The notes beneath the pieces were generated by a model that saw only the letters and a list, made by a program, of their open reading frames with translations, made no database searches and was not told the origin of the DNA. Source: Franconibacter helveticus LMG 23732 (GTDB lineage Bacteria; Pseudomonadota; Gammaproteobacteria; Enterobacterales; Enterobacteriaceae). From it: 64,000 bases of DNA. This document shows positions 24,774 through 36,276 of this stretch, piece by piece. A program made the position numbers and the translations under genes. Each line of letters opens with the position of its first letter. The first letter of the stretch is position 1. The stretch covers positions 319,719 to 383,718 of the forward strand of contig NZ_AWFX01000049.1 in NCBI RefSeq assembly GCF_000463115.2, read 5' to 3'.

Positions 24774-27413
24774 ATGAAAGCTGTATCGCGTGTTCATATT
24801 ACGCCTCATATGCACTGGGATCGGGAATGGTATTTCACCACCGAAGAGTCGCGTATTTTGTTGGTCAACAATATGGAGGAGATCCTCGCCCGGCTGGAGC
24901 AGGACCCGGCGTATCCCTTTTACGTGCTCGACGGCCAGACGGCGATCCTCGAAGACTATTTCGCCGTGAAGCCGGAAAACCGGCAGCGGGTCAAAGCGCT
25001 GGTCGAGGCGGGAAGGCTGATCATCGGTCCCTGGTATACCCAGACCGACACCACCATCGTGGCGGGAGAATCGATAGTCCGTAACCTGATGTACGGGTTG
25101 CGCGACTGCCGGGAATTTGGCGAGCCGATGATGATTGGCTATCTGCCGGACTCTTTCGGCATGTCGGGGCAGCTTCCGCATATCTTTAACGGTTTTGGCA
25201 TTACCCGCGCTATGTTCTGGCGCGGCTGTTCCGAGCGCCACGGCAGCGATAAAACCGAATTTCTCTGGCAGAGCGGGGAGGGCAGTGAAGTGGCGGTCCA
25301 GGTGCTGCCGCTCGGTTACGCCATCGGCAAATATCTGCCTGATGACGAAGCGGGTCTGCGCAAACGGCTCGACAGCTACTTTGCGGTGCTGGAGAAAGCT
25401 TCGCTCACCAAAGAGATCCTGTTGCCGAACGGTCACGACCAGATGCCGTTGCAGCAAAATATTTTCAGCGTGATCGCCAGGCTGCGGGAAATTTACCCCG
25501 AGCGCGAGTTTGTGATGAGCCGCTTCGAAACGGTGTTTGAGCGAATTGAACAGCAGCGTGAGCGCCTCGACACGCTGAAAGGCGAATTTATCGACGGCAA
25601 ATATATGCGCGTTCATCGCACCATCGGCTCAACGCGAATGGATATTAAAATTGCCCACGCGCGCATCGAGAACAAAATCGTCAATCTGCTGGAGCCGCTG
25701 AAATCCATCGCCTGGCGCCTGGGATTTGACTATCACCATGGCCTGCTGGAGAAAATGTGGAAAGAGATCTTAAAAAATCACGCCCATGACAGCATCGGCT
25801 GCTGCTGTAGCGACAAAGTACACCGGGAGATCATGGCGCGTTTTGAACTGGCCGAGGACATGGCGGACAACCTGCTGCGCTTTACCCAACGCAAAATCGT
25901 CGATGCCATGCCGCAAGGCGAGGGCGATAAGCTGGTGTTGTTTAACCTGATGCCTTATCCGCGCCAGGAGGTGATTAACACCACGCTGCGTATCCGCGCC
26001 GCGCAGTTTGCGCTGCGGGATTGCGCGGGCAACCCGGTGGAATATTTCATCCGCGCGGCACGGGAAATCGACCCGGGGCTGGTGGACCGGCAAATCGTCC
26101 ACTATGGCAACTACGAGCCGTTTAGGGAGTACGACATCCAGCTATGCCAGGTGTTGCCCGCCATGGGCTATCTGACGCTGGAGGTGATCGCGGAGAAAGG
26201 GCTTCAAACCACGTTGCCGGCGCCTGGCGATGCGCTGCTGGAGAATGGCTTCTGGCGTATCGACATCAACCCTGACGGCACCCTGAAAATGCGCGATAAG
26301 CAAACCGGGCTGATATACGACCGGGTGCTGACCCTGGAGGAGGGATCCGACGACGGCGACGAATACGATTATTCACCGGCGCGCGAAGAGTGGATTATCC
26401 GCTCAACCGAGGGCGAACATCAGGTTGAGGTGATCCATGAGGCCTGGCAGAGCACGGCGGTGCTGCGGCTAACGATGGCGGTGCCGCAAGATCTGGCGCA
26501 GCGGGCGCGTCGTGAAGCCACCGGGCGCGTTGAGGCGGAATGTCGCATTACCCTTGCGCACCATCAGCGGCGGGTGGATATAGAAATGGTGATTGATAAT
26601 CAGGCTGCTGACCATCGCCTGCGGGTGTTGATCCCGACGCCGTTTCATTGCGACAGCGTACTGTGCGATACCCAGTTTGGCGCTATCCAGCGTCCGGTAA
26701 AAGAGAGCGCCATGGAGACCTGGCAGCAGGAGGGGTGGAAAGAAGCGCCGGTACCGGTGTGGAATTTCCTTAACTACTGCGCGCTGGAGTCGCAGCGTCA
26801 GGGGCTGGCGCTGTTTAGCGAAGGGCTGCGGGAAGTAGAAATCCTCGGCGAGCAACAAAAAACCTTTGCGCTGACCCTGTTGCGCGGCGTCGGGTTGCTG
26901 GGCAAAGAGAATTTACTGCTGAGACCGGGCCGTCCTTCCGGTATCAAACTACCGGTTCCCGATTCGCAAATGCGCGGTAAGCTGCGCTGTCGCTTCAGCC
27001 TGTTCAGCTATACCGGAACGGCCGCAGGGGCAGGCGTTGCGCAGCAGGCCCGCGCATGGTTAACGCCGGTACAGTGCTATAACAAAATCCCGTGGGATGC
27101 GATGAAGCTCAACAGCGTGCCCTTCACCACACCATCACACTACTCGCTGATGACCATGTCGCCAGTGGAATGCCAGCTCAGCGCGCTGAAAAAAGCGGAA
27201 GATGACGAGGCGCTGATCCTGCGGGTTTACAATCCTTCTCACAATGAAACCTGTGAAGGGCAACTGGCGTTTACCTCGCACATCGCGCAGTGGCAGGAAA
27301 CAGATATGCGGGAAAGGGTCTGTCCGCATGTTCAACATCAATCCGCCGCAACGGGCTTGTTAAAGCCCGGCCAGTCGCGAACGTTTAAAATAACGTTACA
27401 TCCGCGCGCCTGA
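24774..27413 (+). CDS. mngB: Alpha-mannosidase MngB (GH38)
   Basis: Glycoside hydrolase family 38 mannosidase, 879 residues (E. coli 877). It splits 6-phosphomannosyl-glycerate made by MngA into mannose-6-phosphate and glycerate. The zinc site starts with His14 and Asp16 (HMHWDREW) and the nucleophile is Asp126 in [14 protein letters not shown]; a later [13 protein letters not shown] motif supplies another zinc ligand. RBS AAAGGAAACCACA. Last gene of mngAB, closed by a terminator. Confidence 0.96.
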   Translation: MKAVSRVHITPHMHWDREWYFTTEESRILLVNNMEEILARLEQDPAYPFYVLDGQTAILEDYFAVKPENRQRVKALVEAGRLIIGPWYTQTDTTIVAGESIVRNLMYGLRDCREFGEPMMIGYLPDSFGMSGQLPHIFNGFGITRAMFWRGCSERHGSDKTEFLWQSGEGSEVAVQVLPLGYAIGKYLPDDEAGLRKRLDSYFAVLEKASLTKEILLPNGHDQMPLQQNIFSVIARLREIYPEREFVMSRFETVFERIEQQRERLDTLKGEFIDGKYMRVHRTIGSTRMDIKIAHARIENKIVNLLEPLKSIAWRLGFDYHHGLLEKMWKEILKNHAHDSIGCCCSDKVHREIMARFELAEDMADNLLRFTQRKIVDAMPQGEGDKLVLFNLMPYPRQEVINTTLRIRAAQFALRDCAGNPVEYFIRAAREIDPGLVDRQIVHYGNYEPFREYDIQLCQVLPAMGYLTLEVIAEKGLQTTLPAPGDALLENGFWRIDINPDGTLKMRDKQTGLIYDRVLTLEEGSDDGDEYDYSPAREEWIIRSTEGEHQVEVIHEAWQSTAVLRLTMAVPQDLAQRARREATGRVEAECRITLAHHQRRVDIEMVIDNQAADHRLRVLIPTPFHCDSVLCDTQFGAIQRPVKESAMETWQQEGWKEAPVPVWNFLNYCALESQRQGLALFSEGLREVEILGEQQKTFALTLLRGVGLLGKENLLLRPGRPSGIKLPVPDSQMRGKLRCRFSLFSYTGTAAGAGVAQQARAWLTPVQCYNKIPWDAMKLNSVPFTTPSHYSLMTMSPVECQLSALKKAEDDEALILRVYNPSHNETCEGQLAFTSHIAQWQETDMRERVCPHVQHQSAATGLLKPGQSRTFKITLHPRA

Positions 27414-27415
27414 AT

Positions 27416-27459
27416 AAAAAGCGGCGTCTGAGGATAATCCCGCCAGGCGTCGCTTTTTT
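27416..27459 (+). terminator. mngB terminator
   Basis: A 15-bp stem with two wobble pairs (27416-27430 with 27444-27458), 13-base loop, ending in a run of T. It begins 3 bases after the mngB stop. Confidence 0.85.
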
Positions 27460-27668
27460 AAATCGTCGTTAAATGTTAATTAAATGATAATTTGATTAAC
27501 TTATTTTATGTATAAACTCTACAAACGGTATTTAAATAAAATTTCGTGATGTATTTAACACTCTTTATCTTTCCCTCTCTTTATTTTTGTTTCGCCCTCC
27601 TGGTAAATAATCGATTACAGAAATTATTACTGTCAATTAACTCTCGCAGGCTTTAAAGGAACAAATAT

Positions 27669-27712
27669 TTAACAATAAGATCACCAGGGATAGCATGGTG
27701 AAACATTGTTAA
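27669..27712. repeat. Nested inverted repeat in the mngB-cydA gap
   Basis: Arms TTAACAAT (27669-27676) and ATTGTTAA (27705-27712) enclose a second pair TCACCA (27681-27686) and TGGTGA (27696-27701). It stands in a very AT-rich stretch (27460-27720) upstream of the cydA promoter in which I see no gene. It may be a protein-binding site or a hairpin. Confidence 0.4.
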
Positions 27713-27727
27713 CATGAATGCCATAAA

Positions 27728-27741
27728 TTGAGCCAGATCAA
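27728..27741. promoter_or_regulatory. FNR-like box 1 upstream of cydA
   Basis: TTGAG-N4-ATCAA, nine of ten consensus positions. Its centre is 52 bp from that of box 2, nearly the spacing of the two FNR sites (-53.5 and -1) described for the main E. coli cydA promoter, where FNR represses. Confidence 0.5.
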
Positions 27742-27774
27742 TAGTTAGCATATGGCGTTAGATAAATATTTTTG

Positions 27775-27793
27775 TAAATTTGCGCCAAATCAA
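27775..27793 (+). promoter_or_regulatory. cydA promoter region with FNR-like box 2
   Basis: TAAATT (27775-27780) is a candidate -10, giving a start near 27788 and a leader of about 290 bases. The second FNR-like box TTGCG-N4-ATCAA (27780-27793, 8 of 10) covers the start. A third weaker match follows at 27823-27836. ArcA sites are expected here but cannot be placed by eye. The remaining leader to 28078 shows no gene. Confidence 0.45.
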
Positions 27794-28078
27794 TCTGGTG
27801 CCTGGCCCCATTTCGCTATAAATTGATCACCGTCGAAAAACGCAAATAACACGCTGTAAAAAGCTGTTTATTGTAAGGGATTTGCGGCGTAATATATTTG
27901 TCGAATCAATTTGTTTTATTTAACGTATTTGTAACCTTTCGCCATTGTTTTTTTACATCACGCCAGTGATGCGGCTTTGGCGCGTCGGAAGCAAATGTAT
28001 TTCTATTGGGGCATGCGTTGTGGAAACCGGTAACGGGAGCCGCATTCAAAGTCTTCATGCGAAGAGCAAGGAGTCAAG

Positions 28079-29686
28079 ATGTTAGATATAGTCGAACTGT
28101 CGCGCTTACAGTTTGCCTTGACCGCGATGTATCACTTTCTGTTTGTGCCGCTGACGCTGGGTATGGCGTTCCTGCTGGCTATTATGGAAACGGTTTACGT
28201 CCTCTCTGGTAAACAAATCTATAAAGATATGACCAGGTTCTGGGGCAAGTTGTTTGCAATCAACTTTGCGCTGGGCGTGGCGACCGGCTTGACCATGGAG
28301 TTCCAGTTCGGAACAAACTGGTCTTATTATTCTCATTATGTGGGCGATATTTTTGGCGCGCCCCTGGCCATCGAAGGCTTGATGGCGTTTTTCCTTGAAT
28401 CCACTTTTGTCGGCCTGTTTTTCTTTGGCTGGGATCGCCTGAGCAAAGTGCAGCATATGGCTGTGACCTGGCTGGTTGCGCTGGGTTCCAACCTTTCCGC
28501 GCTCTGGATCCTGGTAGCCAACGGCTGGATGCAAAACCCCGTTGCTTCTGATTTCAACTTCGAAACCATGCGCATGGAGATGGTGAGCTTCTCCGAACTG
28601 GTCCTGAACCCGGTTGCGCAAGTGAAGTTCGTTCACACCGTCGCAGCAGGTTACTGTACCGGCGCGATGTTTATCCTGGGCATCAGCGCATGGTACATGC
28701 TGAAAGGCCGCGACTTCGCTTTCGCTAAACGTTCTTTCGCTATTGCGGCGAGCTTCGGCATGGCGGCTGTTCTTTCCGTTATCGTACTGGGCGATGAATC
28801 CGGCTACGAGATGGGCGACGTTCAGAAAACCAAACTGGCGGCGATTGAAGCGGAATGGGAAACACAGCCGGCGCCTGCGGCGTTTACGCTGTTCGGCATT
28901 CCCGATCAACAAGCGCAGGAAAACCACTTCGCTATTCAAATTCCTTACGCGCTGGGCATTATCGCGACCCGTTCCGTCGATACGCCGGTTATCGGCCTGA
29001 AAGATCTGATGGTGCAGCATGAAGCGCGTATCCGTAATGGCATGAAAGCTTATCAGTTGCTGGAGCAGCTGCGCGGCGGCGCTACCGATCAGGCCGTTCG
29101 CGACGAATTCAATAGCGTCAAGAAAGACCTGGGTTATGGGCTGCTGCTTAAACGCTACACCCCGAACGTGGCTGACGCCACAGAAGAGCAGATTAAGCAG
29201 GCAACGCAGGATTCCATTCCGGCAGTGGCGCCGCTTTACTTCTCCTTCCGCATTATGGTGGCCTGCGGCGTATTAATGCTGCTGATTATCGGCGCGGCGT
29301 TCTGGAGCGTTCTTCGTAACCGCATCGGCGAGAAGAAATGGCTGCTGCGCGCGGCGTTTTACGGCATTCCTCTGCCGTGGATAGCGGTCGAAGCGGGCTG
29401 GTTTGTGGCGGAATATGGTCGTCAGCCGTGGGCCATCGGCGAAGTGCTGCCAACAGCGGTCGCGAACTCAACCCTGACGGCAGGCGACATCATCTTCTCT
29501 ATGGTGCTGATTTGCGGCCTTTATACGCTGTTCCTGGTGGCGGAACTTTTCCTGATGTTCAAATTCGCCCGTCTGGGACCAAGCAGCCTGAAAACCGGTC
29601 GCTACCATCATGAGCAGTCTGATAAACCCAACGGGGAAACTGATGCGTATCAGCAGTCCACCGTGGCTTCTCAGCCGGCACGCTAA
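28079..29686 (+). CDS. cydA: Cytochrome bd-I ubiquinol oxidase subunit I
   Basis: Haem-bearing subunit of the high-affinity terminal oxidase of the inner membrane. 535 residues against 522 in E. coli; the difference is a longer polar C-terminal tail after GRYH. Haem ligand His19 ([16 protein letters not shown]) and the FVHTVA histidine near 186 are present, as is the periplasmic quinol-binding Q-loop region ([24 protein letters not shown]). About nine transmembrane helices. RBS GCAAGGAGTCAAG. First gene of cydABX-ybgE. Confidence 0.97.
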   Translation: MLDIVELSRLQFALTAMYHFLFVPLTLGMAFLLAIMETVYVLSGKQIYKDMTRFWGKLFAINFALGVATGLTMEFQFGTNWSYYSHYVGDIFGAPLAIEGLMAFFLESTFVGLFFFGWDRLSKVQHMAVTWLVALGSNLSALWILVANGWMQNPVASDFNFETMRMEMVSFSELVLNPVAQVKFVHTVAAGYCTGAMFILGISAWYMLKGRDFAFAKRSFAIAASFGMAAVLSVIVLGDESGYEMGDVQKTKLAAIEAEWETQPAPAAFTLFGIPDQQAQENHFAIQIPYALGIIATRSVDTPVIGLKDLMVQHEARIRNGMKAYQLLEQLRGGATDQAVRDEFNSVKKDLGYGLLLKRYTPNVADATEEQIKQATQDSIPAVAPLYFSFRIMVACGVLMLLIIGAAFWSVLRNRIGEKKWLLRAAFYGIPLPWIAVEAGWFVAEYGRQPWAIGEVLPTAVANSTLTAGDIIFSMVLICGLYTLFLVAELFLMFKFARLGPSSLKTGRYHHEQSDKPNGETDAYQQSTVASQPAR

Positions 29687-29700
29687 GCGAGGAGAGAGAA

Positions 29701-30840
29701 ATGATTGATTATGAAGTATTGCGTTTTGTCTGGTGGCTGCTGGTTGGCATTCTGCTGATTGGTTTCGCTGTCACCGATGGTTTTGACATGGGTGTCGGCA
29801 TGCTGACACGCGTACTGGGCCGTACCGATACTGAACGTCGCGTAATGATTAACACCATCGCGCCGCACTGGGACGGCAACCAGGTGTGGCTTATCACTGC
29901 TGGCGGCGCGCTGTTCGCCGCCTGGCCGATGGTCTACGCGGCAGCGTTCTCCGGCTTTTACGTTGCGATGATCCTGGTGTTGGCTTCGCTATTCTTCCGC
30001 CCGGTTGGTTTCGACTACCGTTCGAAAATTGAAGACAGCCGCTGGCGCAATATGTGGGACTGGGGCATCTTTATCGGCAGCTTTGTGCCGCCGCTGGTTA
30101 TCGGCGTGGCGTTTGGCAACCTGCTGCAAGGCGTGCCGTTTACCGTCGATGAATACCTGCGTTTAACCTACACCGGCAACTTCTTCCAGCTACTGAACCC
30201 GTTTGGCCTGCTGGCAGGTATCGTCAGCGTAGCGATGATCATCACCCAGGGCGCGACTTACCTGCAAATGCGTACCGTTGGCGAGCTGCACCTGCGTTCC
30301 CGTAATACCGCGCAGCTCTCTGCGCTGGTGATGATGGTCTGCTTCGTGCTGGCGGGCGTTTGGGTGGTGTTTGGCATCGATGGTTATGTTGTGACTTCAA
30401 CGATTGACGTTCATGCGGCGTCGAACCCGCTGACGAAAGAAGTAACGCGTGAAGCTGGCGCATGGCTTGCCAATTTCAACAATACGCCAGTCCTGTGGGC
30501 TCTGCCTGCGCTTGGCGTAGCGCTGCCGGTGTTGACTATTCTGGCGTCGCGTATGGAAAGAGGCGCGTGGGCGTTTGTTTTCTCTTCGCTAACGCTGGCG
30601 TGCGTTATCCTGACCGCAGGTATTGCGATGTTCCCGTTCGTTATGCCTTCCAGCGTTATGATGAACGCCAGCCTGACGATGTGGGATGCCACCTCCAGCC
30701 AGCTAACGCTGACCGTGATGACCTACGTGGCCGCCGTGTTCGTACCGATTATTCTGCTCTACTCCAGCTGGTGCTACTGGAAAATGTTCGGCCGCATCAC
30801 CAAAGAGCATATTGAAAGCAACACCCACTCTCTGTACTAA
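29701..30840 (+). CDS. cydB: Cytochrome bd-I ubiquinol oxidase subunit II
   Basis: Second large subunit of cytochrome bd, 379 residues as in E. coli, with about eight transmembrane helices. It pairs with CydA to form the proton and oxygen channels. Conserved stretches include GFAVTDGFDMGVGML and NTIAPHWDGNQVWLI. RBS GAGGAGAGAGAA, 14 bp after cydA and 14 bp before cydX. Confidence 0.97.
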   Translation: MIDYEVLRFVWWLLVGILLIGFAVTDGFDMGVGMLTRVLGRTDTERRVMINTIAPHWDGNQVWLITAGGALFAAWPMVYAAAFSGFYVAMILVLASLFFRPVGFDYRSKIEDSRWRNMWDWGIFIGSFVPPLVIGVAFGNLLQGVPFTVDEYLRLTYTGNFFQLLNPFGLLAGIVSVAMIITQGATYLQMRTVGELHLRSRNTAQLSALVMMVCFVLAGVWVVFGIDGYVVTSTIDVHAASNPLTKEVTREAGAWLANFNNTPVLWALPALGVALPVLTILASRMERGAWAFVFSSLTLACVILTAGIAMFPFVMPSSVMMNASLTMWDATSSQLTLTVMTYVAAVFVPIILLYSSWCYWKMFGRITKEHIESNTHSLY

Positions 30841-30854
30841 GTAAGGAGCTGATT

Positions 30855-30968
30855 ATGTGGTATTTCGCATGGATTTTAGGAACGCTTCTTGCCTGTGCTT
30901 TTGGGATCATCACCGCGCTGGCGCTTGAACATGTTGAAGCGACCAAAGCCGGCAAAGAAGAGCATTGA
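30855..30968 (+). CDS. cydX: Cytochrome bd-I accessory subunit CydX
   Basis: A 37-residue single-pass membrane peptide needed for stable cytochrome bd-I. It begins MWYFAWILGTLLACAFG and ends in a charged tail, as in E. coli. AAGGAG lies 8 bases before the ATG. Its stop overlaps the ybgE start by one base. Too short for ordinary ORF calling. Confidence 0.95.
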   Translation: MWYFAWILGTLLACAFGIITALALEHVEATKAGKEEH

Positions 30969-31261
30969 TGAATAACCTCATCACAACGCTTTACGCAGTA
31001 ATGGATAAGGGCCCCTTGCGGGCTCTTTCCTTGATAATGGCGCTGGCGCTTGCCGGCTGCGTGTTCTGGGATCCGAGCCGCTTTGCGGCGAAGACCAGCG
31101 AGCTTGAAATCTGGCATGGTCTGCTGATCATCTGGGCCGTCTGCGCAGGGGTGATCCACGGCACGGGATTCCGGCTTCGTACCCCTCGCTGGCAGGGGCT
31201 CTTTTCCCCGCTTATCGCAGACCTGATTTTGCTTGCCGGGCTGCTGTTTTTCTTCTTCTGA
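30968..31261 (+). CDS. ybgE: Cyd operon protein YbgE
   Basis: A 97-residue inner-membrane protein of the cyd-tol region, length as in E. coli, with about three transmembrane segments and the conserved FWDPSRFAAKTSELEIWHGLL stretch. Function is unknown; a role with cytochrome bd is inferred from operon position. ATG at 30968 overlaps the cydX TGA; an in-frame TTG one codon earlier exists. Confidence 0.93.
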   Translation: MNNLITTLYAVMDKGPLRALSLIMALALAGCVFWDPSRFAAKTSELEIWHGLLIIWAVCAGVIHGTGFRLRTPRWQGLFSPLIADLILLAGLLFFFF

Positions 31262-31279
31262 GCAACAACTCACCACTGT

Positions 31280-31309
31280 TATTTATGGGTCGTTAACGAC
31301 CCATAAATA
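31280..31309. repeat. 30-bp perfect palindrome between ybgE and ybgC
   Basis: Fifteen bases mirrored without loop or mismatch, centred between 31294 and 31295, with a GC core (GGGTCGTTAACGACCC). It starts 19 bases after the ybgE stop. No T run follows, so it is not a classical terminator. It could form a strong hairpin ending the cyd mRNA, or be a protein site upstream of the tol operon promoter. Confidence 0.6.
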
Positions 31310-31334
31310 TTTACTCTCCGTTTACTTCAACCCA

Positions 31335-31363
31335 TTCCAAACCTACAACCTCTTGCGTATAGT
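31335..31363 (+). promoter_or_regulatory. Possible ybgC-tol promoter
   Basis: TATAGT (31358-31363) is a good -10 box; TTCCAA 17 bases upstream is a poor -35. It would start transcription about 28 bases before ybgC. Confidence 0.35.
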
Positions 31364-31396
31364 AAGCACCGTTTAATTGCATTACCGGGATGTAGA

Positions 31397-32490
<1,094 letters not shown>

Positions 32491-32493
32491 ACC

Positions 32494-32922
32494 ATGGCCA
32501 GAACACGTGGACGGGGTCGTCGCGATCTTAAGTCTGAAATCAACATCGTGCCGCTGCTGGACGTATTGCTGGTGCTGCTGCTCATCTTTATGGCAACAGC
32601 GCCGATAATCACCCAGAGCGTTGAAGTGGACCTGCCGGACGCCACGGACTCTAAAACGGTCAGCACCAACGATGACCCACCGGTCATTATTGAAGTGTCC
32701 GGGGTAGGGCAGTACAGCGTGGTGGTGGAAAAAGATCGTCTTGATCAACTGCCTTCCGAACAGGTAGTGGCGGAAGCTCAGCGTCGTTTGCAGGCGAATC
32801 CGAAAACGGTCTTTCTTATCGGTGGCGCTAAAGATGTCCCTTACGATGAAATTATTAAAGCGCTGAACCTGTTGCATCAGGCGGGTGTGAAATCTGTCGG
32901 TTTAATGACGCAGCCAATCTAA
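32494..32922 (+). CDS. tolR: Tol-Pal system protein TolR
   Basis: ExbD/TolR-family protein, 142 residues as in E. coli, one transmembrane helix (about 17-37) with the proton-carrying Asp23 in PLLDVLLVLLLIF and a periplasmic domain that contacts peptidoglycan. ATG 3 bases after tolQ; RBS AAGGGGTAAACC. Confidence 0.97.
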   Translation: MARTRGRGRRDLKSEINIVPLLDVLLVLLLIFMATAPIITQSVEVDLPDATDSKTVSTNDDPPVIIEVSGVGQYSVVVEKDRLDQLPSEQVVAEAQRRLQANPKTVFLIGGAKDVPYDEIIKALNLLHQAGVKSVGLMTQPI

Positions 32923-32963
32923 GCGTTGTGTGCAACGGGTGAACAGTTTTTTGGGAACCGAGA

Positions 32964-34289
32964 GTGTCAAAGGCAACCGAACAAAACGATAAGCTGAAAC
33001 GAGCGATAATCATTTCAGTAGTGCTGCACGTCTTGCTGATTGCACTGCTGGTCTGGAGCTCGTTTGATGAGCACATTGACGAAGCTGCCGGCGGCGGCGG
33101 TGGGTCGGCCATTGATGCGGTAATGGTCGATCCTGGCGCGGTGGTGCAGCAATATAATCGTCAGCAACAACAACAGGCGAGCGCGCGCCGCGCCGCCGAG
33201 CAGCGTGAAAAGCAGGCGCAACAGCAGGCGGAAGAGCTTCAGGAGAAGCAGGCCGCCGAGCAGGAGCGTTTGAAGCAGCTTGAAAAAGAGCGTCTCGAAG
33301 CGCAGGAACAAGCGCGCCAGCAAGCCGAACAGCAGAAGCAGGCTGAAGAGGCGGCGAAGCGTGCGCAGGAACAGCAGAAGCAAGCCGAGGCAGCGGCGGC
33401 GAAAGCGGCGGCAGACGCTAAAGCACAAGCCGAAGCACAGGCTAAAGCGGCGGCGGAAGCTAAAGCGAAGGCGGATGCGCAGGCGAAAGCCGCGGAAGAA
33501 GCCGCGAAGAAAGCGGCCGCTGATGCTCAGAAAAAAGCGCAGGAAGAGGCTGCAAAAGCCGCTGCCGACGCACAAAAGAAAGCGCAGGAAGAGGCGGCGA
33601 AAGCGGCGAAAGCCGCTGAGAAGAAAGCCCAGGAAGCGGCCGCTAAAAAAGCGCAGCAAGAGGCGGAGAAAAAAGCGGCCGCGGAAGCTGCGAAGAAAGC
33701 CGCCGCGGAGAAAGCCGCCGCCGAAAAAGCTGAAAAAGCGGCCGCTGCAAAGGCCGCAGCGGCTGAGAAAGCGGCTGCGGAAAAAGCCGCCGCAGAAAAA
33801 GCAGCGGCGGCTGAAAAAGCGGCTGCCGCGAAGAAAGCGGCCGCAGACAAAGCCGCCGCCGCGAAGAAAGCCGCAGCGGAAAAAGCCGCAGCGGCAGCGG
33901 GCGTTGATGACTTGCTTGGCGATCTCAGCTCTGGTAAGAATGCGCCGAAATCCGGCGGCGGGGCTAAGGGAACTAATGCAGCGCCTGCCGGGACGGGTAA
34001 TAGTAAAAACAATGGCGCTTCTGGCGCTGAAATCAACAGCTATGCTTCGCAGATCAAATCTGCCATTGAGAGCAAGTTTTACGATGCGTCTTCGTACTCA
34101 GGCAAAACCTGTACGCTGCGTATAAAACTGGCGCCCGATGGGCTGCTGCTTGATATTCAGTCAGAAGGCGGCGACCCGGCGCTCTGCCAGGCGGCGATTT
34201 CAGCCGCTCGCCAGGCGAGAATTCCGAAGCCGCCAAGCCAGGCTGTCTATGAAGTCTTTAAAAACGCACCGTTGGACTTTAAGCCTTAA
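32964..34289 (+). CDS. tolA: Tol-Pal system protein TolA
   Basis: Energy-transducing protein spanning the periplasm, 441 residues against 421 in E. coli. One N-terminal transmembrane helix (about 13-33), a glycine run at 43-47, a long Ala/Lys/Glu/Gln-rich helical domain II (about 65-315), and the compact C-terminal domain III (about 340-441, with the conserved Cys pair in KTCTLRIKL and PALCQAA). Domain II is built of short KAAAEKAAA-type repeats, and the extra length lies there. The start codon is GTG with a GAACCGAGA leader. Confidence 0.97.
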   Translation: MSKATEQNDKLKRAIIISVVLHVLLIALLVWSSFDEHIDEAAGGGGGSAIDAVMVDPGAVVQQYNRQQQQQASARRAAEQREKQAQQQAEELQEKQAAEQERLKQLEKERLEAQEQARQQAEQQKQAEEAAKRAQEQQKQAEAAAAKAAADAKAQAEAQAKAAAEAKAKADAQAKAAEEAAKKAAADAQKKAQEEAAKAAADAQKKAQEEAAKAAKAAEKKAQEAAAKKAQQEAEKKAAAEAAKKAAAEKAAAEKAEKAAAAKAAAAEKAAAEKAAAEKAAAAEKAAAAKKAAADKAAAAKKAAAEKAAAAAGVDDLLGDLSSGKNAPKSGGGAKGTNAAPAGTGNSKNNGASGAEINSYASQIKSAIESKFYDASSYSGKTCTLRIKLAPDGLLLDIQSEGGDPALCQAAISAARQARIPKPPSQAVYEVFKNAPLDFKP

Positions 34290-34295
34290 TCACAA

Positions 34296-34317
34296 TTTCC
34301 CCGCGCAAGCGGGGAAA
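34296..34317 (+). other. Hairpin in the tolA-tolB gap
   Basis: A perfect 9-bp stem (34296-34304 with 34309-34317) closed by a GCAA tetraloop, 6 bases past tolA. A short A run, not T, follows, so it looks like an mRNA stabiliser or partial attenuator within the operon. Confidence 0.5.
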
Positions 34318-34356
34318 ATCGTACTAAGGTGAGTCTCAGAGGTGAGAGTGTTTGAA

Positions 34357-34422
34357 ATGAAGTTTGTTAACCTTCTGCTAAGTTATCGTGGGCGTCGCGT
34401 CCAGATAAGGGAGATACGATGA
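34357..34422 (+). CDS. Short ORF overlapping the tolB start, possible leader peptide
   Basis: A 21-codon frame ([20 protein letters not shown] plus one Arg) whose TGA overlaps the tolB ATG in the ATGA pattern. An in-frame GTG at 34342 with AGAGG upstream could lengthen it to 26 codons. The overlap would couple tolB translation to it. No product is known to me; coding is inferred only from the start, stop and coupling geometry. Confidence 0.4.
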   Translation: MKFVNLLLSYRGRRVQIREIR

Positions 34423-35711
34423 AGCAGGCATTACGATTAGCATTCAGTGTTTTAATGCTGTGGGCAGCGGTGCTGCACGCAGAAGTCCGTATTGAGATTA
34501 CCCAGGGGGTAGACTCGGCGCGTCCTATCGGCGTTGCGCCGTTTAAATGGGCAGGTCCTGGCGCCGCGCCTGAAGATATCGGCGGCATTGTGGCAGCCGA
34601 CCTTCGCAACAGCGGTAAATTCAACCCGCTCGACCGCTCTCGTCTGCCGCAGCAGCCTGCTTCCGCACAGGAAGTGCAGCCTGCCGCCTGGTCGGCGCTC
34701 GGTATTGATGCGGTTGTAGTCGGCCAGGTTACCCCGAACGGCGACGGCAGTTACACGGTTGCTTATCAGCTCGTGGATACCGGCGGCGCGCCGGGCACCG
34801 TGCTTGCGCAGAACTCCTATAAAGTGAACAAGCAGTGGCTGCGTTATGCGGGCCACACCGCAAGCGATGAAGTCTTTGAAAAGCTGACGGGCATTAAAGG
34901 CGCATTCCGCACCCGTATCGCCTATGTAGTGCAAACCAATGGCGGCCAGTTCCCTTATGAACTTCGCGTATCGGATTACGACGGCTATAACCAGTTCGTT
35001 GTTCACCGTTCTCCGCAACCGCTGATGTCTCCGGCATGGTCCCCGGACGGCAGCAAGCTTGCCTACGTGACATTTGAGAGCGGCCGTTCCGCGCTGGTTA
35101 TCCAGACGCTTTCCAACGGCGCTGTGCGTCAGGTTGCTTCGTTCCCGCGTCACAACGGGGCGCCGGCCTTCTCGCCGGATGGCAGCAAGCTCGCTTTCGC
35201 GCTCTCTAAAACCGGTAGCCTGAACCTCTATGTGATGGATATCGGCTCTGGCCAGATTCGTCAGGTGACGGATGGCCGCAGCAATAACACCGAACCGACC
35301 TGGTTCCCGGACAGCCAGACTCTGGCCTATACCTCCGACCAGGCAGGTCGTCCGCAGGTTTATAAAGTTAACGTTAATGGCGGCGCGCCGCAGCGTCTGA
35401 CCTGGGAAGGCTCTCAGAATCAGGATGCGGATGTCAGCTCTGACGGTAAATTCCTGGTGATGGTGAGCTCCAACGGCGGCGCTCAGAACATCGCTAAACA
35501 AGATCTGGCAACGGGTGGCGTACAAACTTTGTCGTCAACGTTCCTGGATGAAACGCCGAGTCTGGCACCTAACGGCACCATGGTAATCTACAGCTCTTCT
35601 CAGGGGATGGGATCCGTGCTGAATCTGGTTTCTACAGATGGGCGTTTCAAAGCGCGTCTTCCGGCAACTGATGGTCAGGTTAAATTCCCGGCCTGGTCGC
35701 CGTATCTGTGA
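34419..35711 (+). CDS. tolB: Tol-Pal system protein TolB
   Basis: Periplasmic beta-propeller protein, 430 residues as in E. coli, with a Sec signal peptide cleaved after about residue 21 ([16 protein letters not shown]). The N-terminal domain is followed by a six-bladed propeller with [10 protein letters not shown]-like repeats. It shuttles between Pal and TolA. RBS AAGGGAGATACG, which is also inside the overlapping short ORF. Confidence 0.98.
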   Translation: MKQALRLAFSVLMLWAAVLHAEVRIEITQGVDSARPIGVAPFKWAGPGAAPEDIGGIVAADLRNSGKFNPLDRSRLPQQPASAQEVQPAAWSALGIDAVVVGQVTPNGDGSYTVAYQLVDTGGAPGTVLAQNSYKVNKQWLRYAGHTASDEVFEKLTGIKGAFRTRIAYVVQTNGGQFPYELRVSDYDGYNQFVVHRSPQPLMSPAWSPDGSKLAYVTFESGRSALVIQTLSNGAVRQVASFPRHNGAPAFSPDGSKLAFALSKTGSLNLYVMDIGSGQIRQVTDGRSNNTEPTWFPDSQTLAYTSDQAGRPQVYKVNVNGGAPQRLTWEGSQNQDADVSSDGKFLVMVSSNGGAQNIAKQDLATGGVQTLSSTFLDETPSLAPNGTMVIYSSSQGMGSVLNLVSTDGRFKARLPATDGQVKFPAWSPYL

Positions 35712-35721
35712 TAATAAATAA

Positions 35722-36267
<546 letters not shown>

Positions 36268-36276
36268 GAGAATCGC

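Noticed and set aside
28006-28212. 68-codon frame overlapping the cydA start
   Set aside because: Runs into cydA in another frame, matches nothing, and the true start of cydA at 28079 has a good ribosome site.
33280-34125. Lys/Arg-rich frame of 281 codons inside tolA
   Set aside because: It is the +1 frame of the Ala/Lys repeats of TolA, giving an artificial polybasic protein.
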